A stretch of DNA of 64,000 nucleotides from Allodiplogaster sudhausi (Eukaryota; Nematoda; Chromadorea; Rhabditida; Diplogasteridae), in the NCBI GenBank assembly GCA_945643635.1, contig CALZFC010000100.1:451501-515500 (forward strand), read 5' to 3'. A program made the translations under genes and the position numbers. Of this stretch, positions 24,754-34,475 are shown in pieces. The stretch's first letter is position 1. Each line of letters opens with the position of its first letter. A model generated the notes under the pieces. It ran no database searches and was not told where the DNA came from. It saw only the letters and a list, made by a program, of their open reading frames with translations.

Positions 24754-27066
24754 ATGCGAAAAGTTAGCGTTCATTCTTTCTTCTCTAACAATAAGCTATG
24801 ATACAAAATAAATTGGTTAACTGTTGTGAAGTATGTATGCAAATTAAGAAAAATCGACCTAATGAAGAAAAAATTGTGATTGTTTTTTTTTCTTGTTTTA
24901 GTTTCCGGACATGCAAGTAATGAACGGCAAGATGTATTCAGCGAGATATTCGGCCGAAAAAATTAGGTAGAATTCAGATTCATTTCAGAGTTCGTTTCAA
25001 CAAGCTGCGAAGCAACTTTAACAAAGCAATCATGATCATAAATAAATTTTTGCTTAGATTTTTCAACAATTTTGTATTATAAGTTCATGAATTTCTCCTG
25101 TTGAAGGTTGCATCAAAACTGTTGCTAGATGAGTACATAGATTGCATCTCTTCTCTCTTATTGTGATCTTGACCATTTTAGAAGTGCGATCGAAATGACC
25201 GCGCGTCCGTCGGATATCTTCGTGTGCACGAATGGCAAGGCAGGCACTACTTGGCTGCAGCACACGGTGCATCTCTTGCTCGGCCGCGCAGACTGCTATG
25301 ACGTCATCGGCGAGAAGCCGGGAATACGTACATGAAAATTTCATACTTTTGTTTTTGCAACTAAAAGAACGAGTACATTTAGTGATTTTTAACTCTTCAA
25401 TAAATGAAAAATGTTTCAAAATTATGATAGTATTACTCTTTTTCAAATTTTGTTGCCATTTAGTTATGGATGGAATCAGAGGGGTCTTTTAATTTATACA
25501 AGGGTCTGGCACCATTCGCGTGGTTCTAGTAAATGGAGGTGGTTCTAATACACAGATGGAATACGGTAGAGTTGTCCGCTTTCCAGCGCTCGTCGCCTAC
25601 AGTCCAATGATCGAGATGAGCGGCTCGGTTGCATGCGAGCCGCTTCCTGATCCACGCGTGCTCAAGTCGCATCTCTGCTTCGGAGAGATGCCCAAGCATA
25701 GCGAGGCAAAGTACATTCTGGGCGTACGCAACATTAAGGATTCTCTCGTTAGGTTAGCAAAAAAACAACCATATCCTTAATATTATTTTAGCAAAATAAA
25801 TTTCGAATATGGTGATACAAAATCCGTGTTCAGCTCCTTCTTTCATTTCACTAACTTCAAGAATTTTGACTGGCAGCAAGGAGAACTTGACGTCTTCTTC
25901 GAGATTTACTTAAAGGAACAGGTGAGAAGGCAGTGATGAGCCATAAACAGATGAAACATAAGACAATAAACCCAAATAAAAGGTACACTCTTGTATTTTC
26001 CTTTCAGCTCGGCGGAATGGCCTACTTTGAACACCTACGAAGCTGGTTGAAGGCGTACGAGGATGATGAGCTTCAGATTCTTCTTGTTAAGGTGAATCCG
26101 TTTAGTCTCATTATGTTGAGGCCCCGAAAATATAGCCGAATATATTATCCTAAATGTTGCGCTAGAGAGCATTGAAGTAACGTTACTGTTCGAATCTTGA
26201 AATTCTAATGAACCGGTTGGTTTCTAAACATACTTTCAGTATGAGGATTTGGTGCTGTCTCCGGCAGAGTCCACTCGCAGAATTGGCCGATTTCTTGGCG
26301 GCGATGCAGCGAGAGTTGTTGACGATGAAGTAGCCCTTCAAAAGGTTAATTCAAAGGAGATGAGAGTTCAGATTAAAAATGCTCTTCGCACTCTTTTAGC
26401 GCGGGCTATTTTCAGGCAGTGTTCAAACATTTTTGTGCGACCTGTGCAATAGCATACGAGAATGAGATGTTGTAGTATGTAAATTTGTCCCTTTCCCTGA
26501 GCGGTATTCGGAACATCTTATCTTAAATTTAGCAAGAGAAAGTCACATTTTTATATATTCGAAAAAAATTTTGTTTACCAAAAGTGATCCCAAAGTACGA
26601 TAAATGTATACTGTATACCCATTCTGCACAGGTTGTTCATGCGGCCAGTTTCGATGAGATGAAAAAGAGGCAGACGCGATGGGTGCCCGAGGGCTTGACG
26701 TTTGTCTTTTTTTGTTTTTTAGATTTTTTTTTAAATTTAGATTTTCACGAATGTAATAAAAGTTATGGTGAGGAAAGCATTTTTTTGCAGCTATTCGGAG
26801 ACGTTCATTCGTCGTGGCAAAGTCGGCGATTGGCGAGAACATCTCAGTGAGGAACAAAGCAAGATAATTGACGAAGTAGAGTTGGAATTTTTTGCATGTT
26901 TGATAATGATATCAAATTGTTCAAGCTTCTTTGCTTCTGCATGTTTTTCGATGGTTTTTAAGCTGTTGAAGGGAATTAAACGTTATTTCAGCATTATGCA
27001 CGCGAAATGATGGGGACGTCGGCGGCGAATTGGTGGCGAGCTGAAATGCTATGGGAATGTCCTTAA
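24754..27066 (+). CDS. Cytosolic sulfotransferase 2 (tandem paralog)
   Basis: Exons: 24754-24762 (tentative, ATG plus two codons, chosen because its phase-0 donor matches gene 1), 24902-24966, 25182-25327, 25587-25752, 25834-25921, 26008-26091, 26240-26344, 26632-26699, 26791-26875 and 26992-27066 (TAA), 297 residues. Seven internal exons have exactly the lengths found in gene 1 (65, 146, 166, 88, 84, 105 and 68), proving tandem duplication. Motifs: CTNGKAGTTW, KSHLCF, RNIKDSLVS and RRGKVGDW, so all PAPS-binding and catalytic positions are kept. Its seventh intron holds a MITE-like repeat (about 26350-26490). Substrate unknown. Confidence 0.87.
26350..26490. repeat. MITE-like repeat in a sulfotransferase intron (copy 2)
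   Basis: Begins CAAAGGAGATGAGAG and contains TTCGCACTCTTTTAGCGCGGGC and GTGCGACCTGTGCAATAGC with CGAGAATGAGA, shared with the copy at 27719. The right end is poorly defined. Confidence 0.45.
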
Positions 27067-27514
27067 AATTCGCTCCATCTCTAGGCCGCTATACCGGGGG
27101 GATGTCTTATGAATTTTATTTCATCGATTGTGACTGTGCAGATACAGATTATGTCCATCCGCAACAGCATATTTAAATAAAGTTTTAGAAAACAATGAAA
27201 GGGGAGTTCAGATGGGAGATGTTGCTTTTGTCTAGCAACGGATGAGGACGTCTGTCTGCTATTCTGTTTCATATGTGCATATTTATAAATTCCCGTCTGA
27301 GCATTTGAGTTTTAGAGGGACTACTTTTTACCTGTCTATAATCTCATTAGATTGGTATCATAGGTTGTGTATTTTATCGTGAATGACTTTGTTAGCAAGA
27401 GCAATTCGATAGGAATCTTGCACATTGAAATTATATTCTTCTTCGACAAATCGCATTTACAGTGTTTAGCTGACTCTAGTATAAATCATCTACGTGTCTT
27501 TGTACATCACTCGT

Positions 27515-27685
27515 GACACGAACTGTGTGCCCTTCTTTCTTGGCGTCGAGGTATGCTTCGACATCCACGCCTTCTGCGCGCCGTGGTCCTTGCTGTTCGT
27601 CTCGAGACAGATTCGAAATGATGCACTGGTCGGATTGTCTCGCTATTTATTTTCTTTTCCACCCGCCGTCACCACAACATATTAA
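27515..27685 (+). pseudogene. Orphan Srg-like last helix (gene fragment)
   Basis: The frame reads FLGVEVCFDIHAFCAPWSLL followed by FVSRQIRNDAL and ends at TAA 27683-27685. This matches the helix-7 end of the complete Srg-like gene at 41964-43480 (CGDVHSFAASWALLATSPKLR): D..F...W.LL..S...R. No upstream receptor exons were found between it and the sulfotransferase, so it is probably a relic of a lost receptor. Confidence 0.5.
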
Positions 27686-27718
27686 ATGAGCAATGTCATC
27701 ATCCAATGTTAATCTCTA

Positions 27719-27903
27719 TATAAAGGAGGGCAATCACTGAAAATTATGTATTATTTCAAGTTGCCGCGGTTCTTCGCACTCCATTCGCGGGTTTGTGCGA
27801 CCTGTGAAATAGCTTTTGAGAATGAGTGTGAGGAATCAAAGGGCAGACTCGGCAATTCGAGCCTGAATTAAATATTTTTCGGTGCTCGACGTCCTTTAAA
27901 ACG
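27719..27903. repeat. MITE-like repeat (copy 3)
   Basis: Runs from TATAAAGGAGGGCAATCACTGAAAATTA to TTTTTCGGTGCTCGACGTCCTTTAAA, so both ends carry the inverted AAAGGAGG/CCTTT signature. Inside are TTCGCACTCCATTCGCGGG and GAGAATGAGTGTGAGG, as in the other copies. Confidence 0.6.
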
Positions 27904-28798
27904 CACCGATACCCCAGGAAAATTGTTTTCGAATTCATTATCAGAAATCATTTTTCTTTATGATCATTTCACCACCCTGGGTCCTAGATAGAAAGAAAGA
28001 GCGTGAAATTTGCTGACAAATAAGCATCATTCAAGAAAAATTCGAGGATACCAATTTTTGCTATGACGAGAGCAATGCGCGCGAGACGGTCAAAAAGGCG
28101 CTTTTACGGCTGCCGAGGCACCGTGCAAGCGCATTCGTCGATCCATAACTTTGCTCAATCGTAATATTAGAAACTCGTAAGTATTTCATCTATGAGCTCT
28201 CACGGAGATCTTCAAATGTTACATATATACTTTTAGTGAAAAGTTTAAATTTATATGGAAAATTTCGTTCTGTACTTTAAGAAGGCTTAAAAAACTACTT
28301 CACAAACATTTCCGCATTTCCAAACATACATCGTAAGAAAGAGCGTGAAATTTGCAACAAGCTGAATCCCTTTCAACAAAACTCCAGTACTATGATAATT
28401 GGTTATGAGTCATAAGAATATGACATCAGATTAAAACAGTGCTTCAAGGAAAAAAATAATCTAAAGAATGAAATTCTTGTGGGCAATGAAAGTGGCACTT
28501 CGGGTCCTAGTCTAATGACTTATAACCAATTGTCATAGGACTGGAGTTTTGTTGAAAAGGATTCAGCTTGTAGCAATTTTCACTCTCTTTCTTACGATGT
28601 ATGTTTGGAAATGCGGAAATGTTTGTGAAGTAGTTTTTTAAGCCTTCTTAAAGTACAGAACGAAATTTTGCTATATAAATCTAAACGTTTCACTAAAAGT
28701 ATACATATATGAAACATTTGAAGATCTCCGTGAAAGCTCTTAGATGAAATATTTACGAGTTTCTAATATTACGATTGAGAAAAGTCCAAGGCTGGCCA

Positions 28799-28960
28799 AA
28801 AACCGGCCCGGGCCGGCCCGGCAACGTCCGGGCCGGCCCTGTAATCGTAGGCCCGGCCCGGGCCCGGCCCGTCTTTCAAAAATATCTGGCGGGCCGGGCC
28901 CGGGCCGGCCCGCTGTCTTTCGGTCCGGGCCGGGCCGGGCCTTAAATTCCCGGGCCCGGG
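28799..28960. repeat. GC-rich subterminal array, left side of hAT
   Basis: Dense overlapping GGCCCGGCCCGGGCC units, extremely GC-rich against an AT-rich background. A matching array in inverse arrangement lies at 31156-31360. Both are inside the hAT ends, so they may be transposase-binding subterminal repeats. Confidence 0.75.
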
Positions 28961-29194
28961 TCAAATTTCAAATTTCAAATGAAAAATTAAGACTGAATTA
29001 CTGCCTGTAATATCATTATCACGTGTTATTGCATAAATTTGCTGGTGTTACTTCTTTATTTAGCACCTAAAACGAAACAAGAAAGAAGGTGTCCAGAACC
29101 AGAAACATACATACTGAAACCATGAGGACTTGGAAACAAGAGCGTGAGAGAGAACAAAAACAAGAAAAAACATTAGGAAAACAATAGCGGTAAC

Positions 29195-30995
29195 TCAATC
29201 TTCAATGTCATCATCATTCTCGTCATCCTTGTCATCTCCAACAACTTTTACACGATTCATGGAAACAGTAATGAGGGCTTGGATGCTGGCATCAGACAGG
29301 CTATGACGATAATCACTCATGAGAAGATGCAAGCGGGAGAAGGAGCGCTCTGTCTGGGCGCTTGTTGCAGGAACGGTAAGAATGGAAAGGGCAAGAGGAG
29401 CTAACAAAGGCATGCTATCCGTTTTGTTCTGCCAGTATTCGAATGGGTGAACGTTACTGGGGCGGGTTAGATAGAATTCATCGAGTTCGTCACGCAGGGT
29501 CCGATCCTTGCTATCCGTCTCCCCCATCAGAAGAGCATCAGATGGAGATGCCTGTTCCGATTGGCTCTGCGAGGAGAGAGACGGAGAGGATGCCGCCGTA
29601 AGCAAGTAGTCAATTTCTTCGACGTCCTCCTTGCACTGTAAATTGCAATTCTATGGTAATTGAGAGAATTATTATGGTTAACCTGGACAAGAAACTGGTG
29701 GTTTCTATTGAAGTGCTGTCTCATGCGGCTTGCTCGCGTATCCAGAAGTGAAGCTGCGCGATGGAGAGGGGTGTAGAAGTCCTTCTTGATCTCCGCATAC
29801 GCCGTTATCAGCGCAGCCGCAAATTCTTTAGAAGTTTCGCAACTGCTGGCGGACGCCTTTTCGAGCTCCTGCTCGATGCCGAGGATGTACGGGGCAACGA
29901 GACCAATGGTGCAGCTTTCATTAGACTGCAATATTACATTAAGGAATACATGCATTAAAGACAGAGCGAAAACAGAGCTACCTGAAGACGCTTCATCGGT
30001 GTTTCGAAGACAGACATGAGTTTAATTAGGGCGCACAGTGCATCACGGTTCTTCTCAAGTGTCCGAATAGACTCCTGAAACATATGTAATATAAGTGAAT
30101 TCAAGAACAACCATATAAGCTTACCGCAAAGTAAGAAGTGTCTGCACTGTCGACAATGTCGATGAGCCGATCCAAGATTTCTTCGATGTCCGCCATTGTG
30201 TGAAGAGCTGAGAGCCATCGTGTTTGCACATAAGCTCAAGGCATGCGGAATTCAGCGAATTCCTAAATAATTTTCTTTCCTCTTCTTTGACAATAATGAT
30301 AAAACTGACCGCTTTTGGTGCTCGCATATAACTTACGCTTTCTGCAGTCGCACTCCTAGCTTCGCAATGTCAGCGTGATGTGCAACATCATTCGCGTAGG
30401 GGTAGAAACCTCGCTTAACCCAAGTGTTCAAGCGATGCGCGGCACAAACGATACCTATTAATTTGTTCCTTTATTTTTACAATTATTATTTTTCTTGTTT
30501 CTGAAAGACGTACTCATGCGAAAGTTGTCTCGTCCGGCCTTCAGAACATTGGCTCCGGCGTCAGAAACGAAGATGAAACGTTTGGTCAGCTGAGATTGCA
30601 GCCCATGAGGGCGACATGCGTCTATCAACTGGGAGAAGATCTGAAAGGCAAAAGACACACCGAATCTTACATTCCTTAGTTTAATTGATGCTCACAAAGT
30701 TTGACGACTTAGTCTCGTCGCCAACTTCCATGAAACCGATTGTTCGGGAAGTGCATTTCCCGTCTTTTAGGAAGTGAACAACAACGGAAGCGAACGAGCG
30801 CCCGCCACGCTCGCCGTAATCACAGCTAATTGACATGAATCGCGAGTCAGAGCTAACCTTCGTCAACTGTAAAGTGAACCTGTAGAGCTAGCAAATATTG
30901 TGGTAGCAGTTAACCTCAGCAGTCAGAGCTCGCATCTCTTGTAATGCAATAGAATGAGTTGTACGTGCAATAACTTTGTAGAGTTTAATAGAGTG
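29195..30995 (-). pseudogene. hAT transposase, incomplete and probably frameshifted
   Basis: Exons: 30915-30995, 30696-30866, 30514-30640, 30337-30454, about 30125-30268, 29982-30074, 29683-29925 and 29195-29635. Transposase catalyses cut-and-paste transposition. Marks: SCDYGERGGRSFASVVVHFL and FVSDAGANVLKAGRDN (acidic residues of the RNase-H-like fold), CAAHRLNTWV, QTRWLSALHTM, and the C-terminal dimerisation domain APLALSILTVPATSAQTERS with FSRLHLLMSDYR and an acidic tail (TGA/TAA end at 29195). The N-terminal BED finger is absent. In the 30125-30268 exon the frame before about 30222 and the frame with QTRW differ by one base near an A run, which points to a frameshift. Confidence 0.8.
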
Positions 30996-31155
30996 CTAAA
31001 CGATCTGGGAGGGAAGACAAGAAATGAAGTGTGCTCGCCGGTCCAAGGCTTATAAGCATGATATAATGGGCGAGACGCACTTAGTATTCTAAAAAATAAC
31101 AGCAAAGTACAAGATGAGAAAGCTGGAAGCGCTCTCTACAACCGAATTCATTTAA

Positions 31156-31360
31156 CGAAAAGGCCCGGGCCCGGCCCGGGCCGAGCCCGGGCCGGGCCCG
31201 GGTTTAAAATTCAGATGCGGGCCGGGCCCGGGCCGGCCCGCATTCAATAAGGCCGGGCCCGGGCCCGCTTATTTATATTTGGCCCGGGCCCGGCCCGGGC
31301 CCGACAAATTAGCAACGGGCCGGACCGGGCCGGTCCGGGCCTCGGGCCCGGCCCGGGCCT
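31156..31360. repeat. GC-rich subterminal array, right side of hAT
   Basis: Same GGCCCGGGCCCGG-type units as at 28799-28960, interrupted by short AT blocks such as AATTCAGATGC. Partner of the left array. Confidence 0.75.
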
Positions 31361-31462
31361 GGCCACCCTTGGAAAAGTCGGCAGCCGTAAAAGCGCCTTT
31401 TTGACCGACTCGCGTCATAGCAAACGTTGGTACACTCGAATTTTTCCTGAATGGTGTTTATT

Positions 31463-32486
31463 TGGCGCTCTTCGCTTCGACTACGATTCGGCTCTCGCTG
31501 CCCGGGGCCCGGGTGGTTTCGTTCTCTTTAGAGAAAAGCGTTGTTGACTCGTCATCATCGGACGCGAATGTCACGCGACGCTGAAAATGAGAAAATCACG
31601 TTAAATTATCCATCAATTTTAGAGTCAATTAAGCTAGCATCAAAATGCTAAAGTGAGAGTATTTTTCTATAATGTCAGGAAAATGTAATCTGTTCAGTTT
31701 TTTTTATTACGATTTTTGCTATCTGAACGAATGTCACGTGACGCTGAATTAAAGAAATACTTTCAAAATAGGCAGCTCTAAACAAGGCATAACTTAAAGG
31801 AGAACGATCACCGAACAATAATTAACGCGGGCTCTAATTGCCGCGTTCACACTGCGTGAAGGCACTCTCTCTTTAACATATTTCGAAGATCGCACAAAAA
31901 TATGAGAGTTCGAAAGGGCGCGACAATTTTCTCATATAACATAACAAGTCTCAAACAACAGTGTCGGTCACCGCGTCACCGCCCTGCTTTAAAGGAGCCA
32001 AGACTCACTCGGCTGCCTGTCACAAGTGATTTAGAGAGACATCACTAGAATCGCCAGGAAGATTCAAATATCAAGGCCACATGCTGAGGTTCGTGCTTCT
32101 TTAAAGAAGTACTTTGCGACCCCAGCTTTATTTCAAGAGGATGAGAGAGCGAGACGAACTTTAGGCACAGCGCGCAGCTCTTCTTCTCTTTGGCTGTCCC
32201 TCCTTTCGTATCTGAATGCTGTTCTGCTCGCTCTTGCTTCGTTCTGGAATGAGGCCGGCGATGGACCCGAGTAAATACGAGCGGGCGGAGAAGTCGTCGA
32301 GGAGTTGGCGGACGATTTTCATGAGGAAATGGATGATAATTTCGATGAACTTGGGGTCCACCGAAATTGTCCTTGGCATCCCTGAATAAGCAGAAAGAAG
32401 AAGAAGAATAATAATAAAAAATAGAAGAAAAGATGAAAAAAAAATGGAATCTAGGGTCATCTTTGCAATTTGCATTTCTATTTCAC
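31463..32486 (-). pseudogene. Unknown gene copy A, cut by the foldback element
   Basis: Inverted near-copy of 39524-40600. The minus strand carries PRTISVDPKFIEIIIHFLMK with DDFSARSYLLGSIAGLIPE, and a second exon (after cag at about 31583) RRVTFASDDDESTTLFSKEN. The second exon stops at the foldback border: after VEAKSAK the next codon is TAA supplied by the inserted element. Compared with copy B it lacks 15 bases (in frame) in the acidic part. The intron keeps a MITE-like repeat at 31797-31935, so the repeat predates the copying. Function unknown. Confidence 0.5.
31797..31935. repeat. MITE-like repeat (copy 4)
   Basis: Begins AAAGGAGAACGATCACCGAAC and continues AATAATTAACGCGGGCT; it is the inverse of copy 6 at 40125-40252, both lying in the intron of the duplicated unknown gene. 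Confidence 0.6.
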
Positions 32487-33164
32487 CTTTCTTCTTGTTC
32501 TTTGTCATCGCAAGACCGGTAGATTAAAATTAATCAATTTGAGTGATAGAGTTGAAGCTCAGTTAATGGGCTGATTGCCTGAAAAGCTCTTTTTTATTTA
32601 AGGGGATATCGCTCCCGCGAGCCAACCATACTAGGTCAGCTAAAAGTCAGACTCCAAAATTTGGTGGAGTAGACTTTTGGAGAGCGGCAGAGCTCACCGC
32701 CTCCTAACTGACTAAAGCGTGTGAATGACCAAAGCGTATGAAATACATATACGCATACATATAACATATCTGTGCTTCGATGATTTAGGTGGAGCTAGTT
32801 TCATCAACCTTCAAAACTCGACTTCGTTAATAGTTGAGGACCACTCTCTCTCTCTCTTCATGTTTTCTCACTTCATGCTGTTTTTTTTTAAATGTTAGCT
32901 ATTTTTTTTTCTTTAATTATCCACATCTATTAAGATGTGCGACTTTCATTCATTTACTTTTTCGAATTATTATATTTATTTAATTACTTATTTCTAAGTA
33001 TATATGATCTTTTAACTGAGGCGACTTCTCTTTGAATAGAAATTAAACAGTCGCACAGGAAGCCTACAATATCTAAAGTGAAAATAATACCATTTTCTGA
33101 ATCCCCCATATTTAGTTGAAATGTCCTTTTCATTGCATCTCTCTCACTTTTCATTCTGTATCCA

Positions 33165-33201
<37 letters not shown>

Positions 33202-34475
33202 TCTGTAAGTGTATCTCTCTTATTCTCTGTCTATCTCTCCGTCTCTCTATCTCTCTCTTTTTCTCTGTCCCACACTCTCAATGTACTTGTAGCAAACACG
33301 TAAAAATGGTTGTAACTCGACCAAGATTCAACTGTTCTTAGATTAGCAGAAAGATGACACAGTGGTTGAAGCGCGATAGCGCTGACGCTTTTCATGTTTG
33401 ATGTACTGTGTTTGAACTACGTGGGAGGAAAAGACTGAGAGACAAAGAGAGACACAGCCAGAGAGATGGAGAGAGAGGACAAAGAGAGAAAGACAGAGAG
33501 AGAGAGCATTATCCTCTATTGCCTGCCCATACTATTGAAACCTCTTGTCTGTATGTACTTTAGGGGTCATATATGTATATGTACATACATACTAGTTAGC
33601 CAAACGGTAAACAATAAGTGAGAAGTTGCAGCTTCTCCCCATGTTGAATGCCTATGATCTCTATTTTATCTCTACCTTTCTTTCATTCCCTCACACCCTC
33701 TCTTCTTCTTGTTCTCTCTCGCAATCTATGTACACATATGTATGTATGAATCTCTCCCACCCTACCATCTGGGCCCAAAAGCCAGTGCTGTTAGAACATT
33801 ATATAGAGAACAAAATGCTCACTCTCTCATACACACTCTCTAGCTCTCTCTCTCGCTCTAGTGTCTCTCTGTACCTGTCTCTCTCTCCCCCTCCCTTTTC
33901 TCGCTACTTCGCGTTCTTCTCATTCTCCTTTTCTTTCTCACTCTTGTTCTCTCTCGCTCTCTCTCTCACTTTCTCGTTTTCTCTCTTCATTTATATCTCT
34001 CTCCCCTTTTCTTTATCTGTCTCTCTCTCTCCATGTCTAGCTTACTCTGTCTCGAAACCACATACATATGTGCTATGCTTCCGCTTTCTCTGATCTGCGC
34101 TTCATTTTTATTTTCAATCTAAGGCAAATAAAATGAGAGCCTCTGTTTTTGCAGACCATCTTAGAATCTTAGAAACTTTGTGAACTTTAAAAAGAAATGC
34201 TGCATTTGCATTTGCAGAGAGTTGTCGTTTATAAAATGGCCCTAAAAAAATTTTACCCTCCCTAAAAACTAAAATTATTTAATTGAAACGTATATAAATG
34301 CACGAGATAAAATTTTTGTTTAATATTCACGCCAAAAATCTGGGGCCCATATTTATTCAATCTACCCATCCTAACTCCGAGAGATAACACCAGATAGACT
34401 GTTTTGGCTCTGTCACGACTGAATTCCTATTCTACTCTTGTTTATTTTAGAAACGACAATAAAGGTTCCTCCGAA
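32487..34475. other. Low-complexity intergenic region
   Basis: CT-rich tracts at about 33166-33270, 33690-33725 and 33840-34045 and a GA-rich tract at 33440-33510. Reading frames here are products of the repeats (SLSLS). No gene supported. Confidence 0.6.
33840..34045. repeat. CT-rich low-complexity tract
   Basis: Imperfect CTCTCT with TTTCTC interruptions upstream of the Srsx-like gene. Similar shorter tracts at 33166-33270 and 53481-53520. Confidence 0.8.

Larger units (their letters stand above)
28787..31371 (-). mobile_element. hAT-family DNA transposon with 8-bp target duplication
   Basis: The ends are CAAGGCTGGCCA (28787) and TGGCCACCCTTG (31371), imperfect inverted 12-mers of hAT type. 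Both flanks carry the direct repeat GAAAAGTC (28779-28786 and 31372-31379), the 8-bp duplication expected of hAT. GC-rich arrays of GGCCCGGGCC type lie just inside both ends, and a multi-exon hAT transposase lies between. Total 2,585 bp. Confidence 0.9.
28016..31462. mobile_element. Foldback element interrupted by a hAT transposon
   Basis: Removing 28787-31371 leaves an inverted repeat: left arm 28016-28418 and right arm 28517-28786 plus 31372-31462, about 400 bp each around a 100-bp spacer. Shared parts include the outer GACGGTCAAAAAGGCGCTTTTACGGCTGCCG and the inner AATCGTAATATTAGAAACTCG. The right arm lacks roughly 35 bases near the insertion point. The right outer end lies at GTTTATTTGG|CGCTC, directly inside the exon of an unknown gene (copy A). 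Confidence 0.7.

Noticed and set aside
28740..29010. Pro/Gly/Arg-rich frames on both strands
   Set aside because: They come from the GC-rich subterminal array of the hAT element.
33121..34093. Serine/leucine-rich frames (SLSLS)
   Set aside because: They are translations of CT microsatellites.
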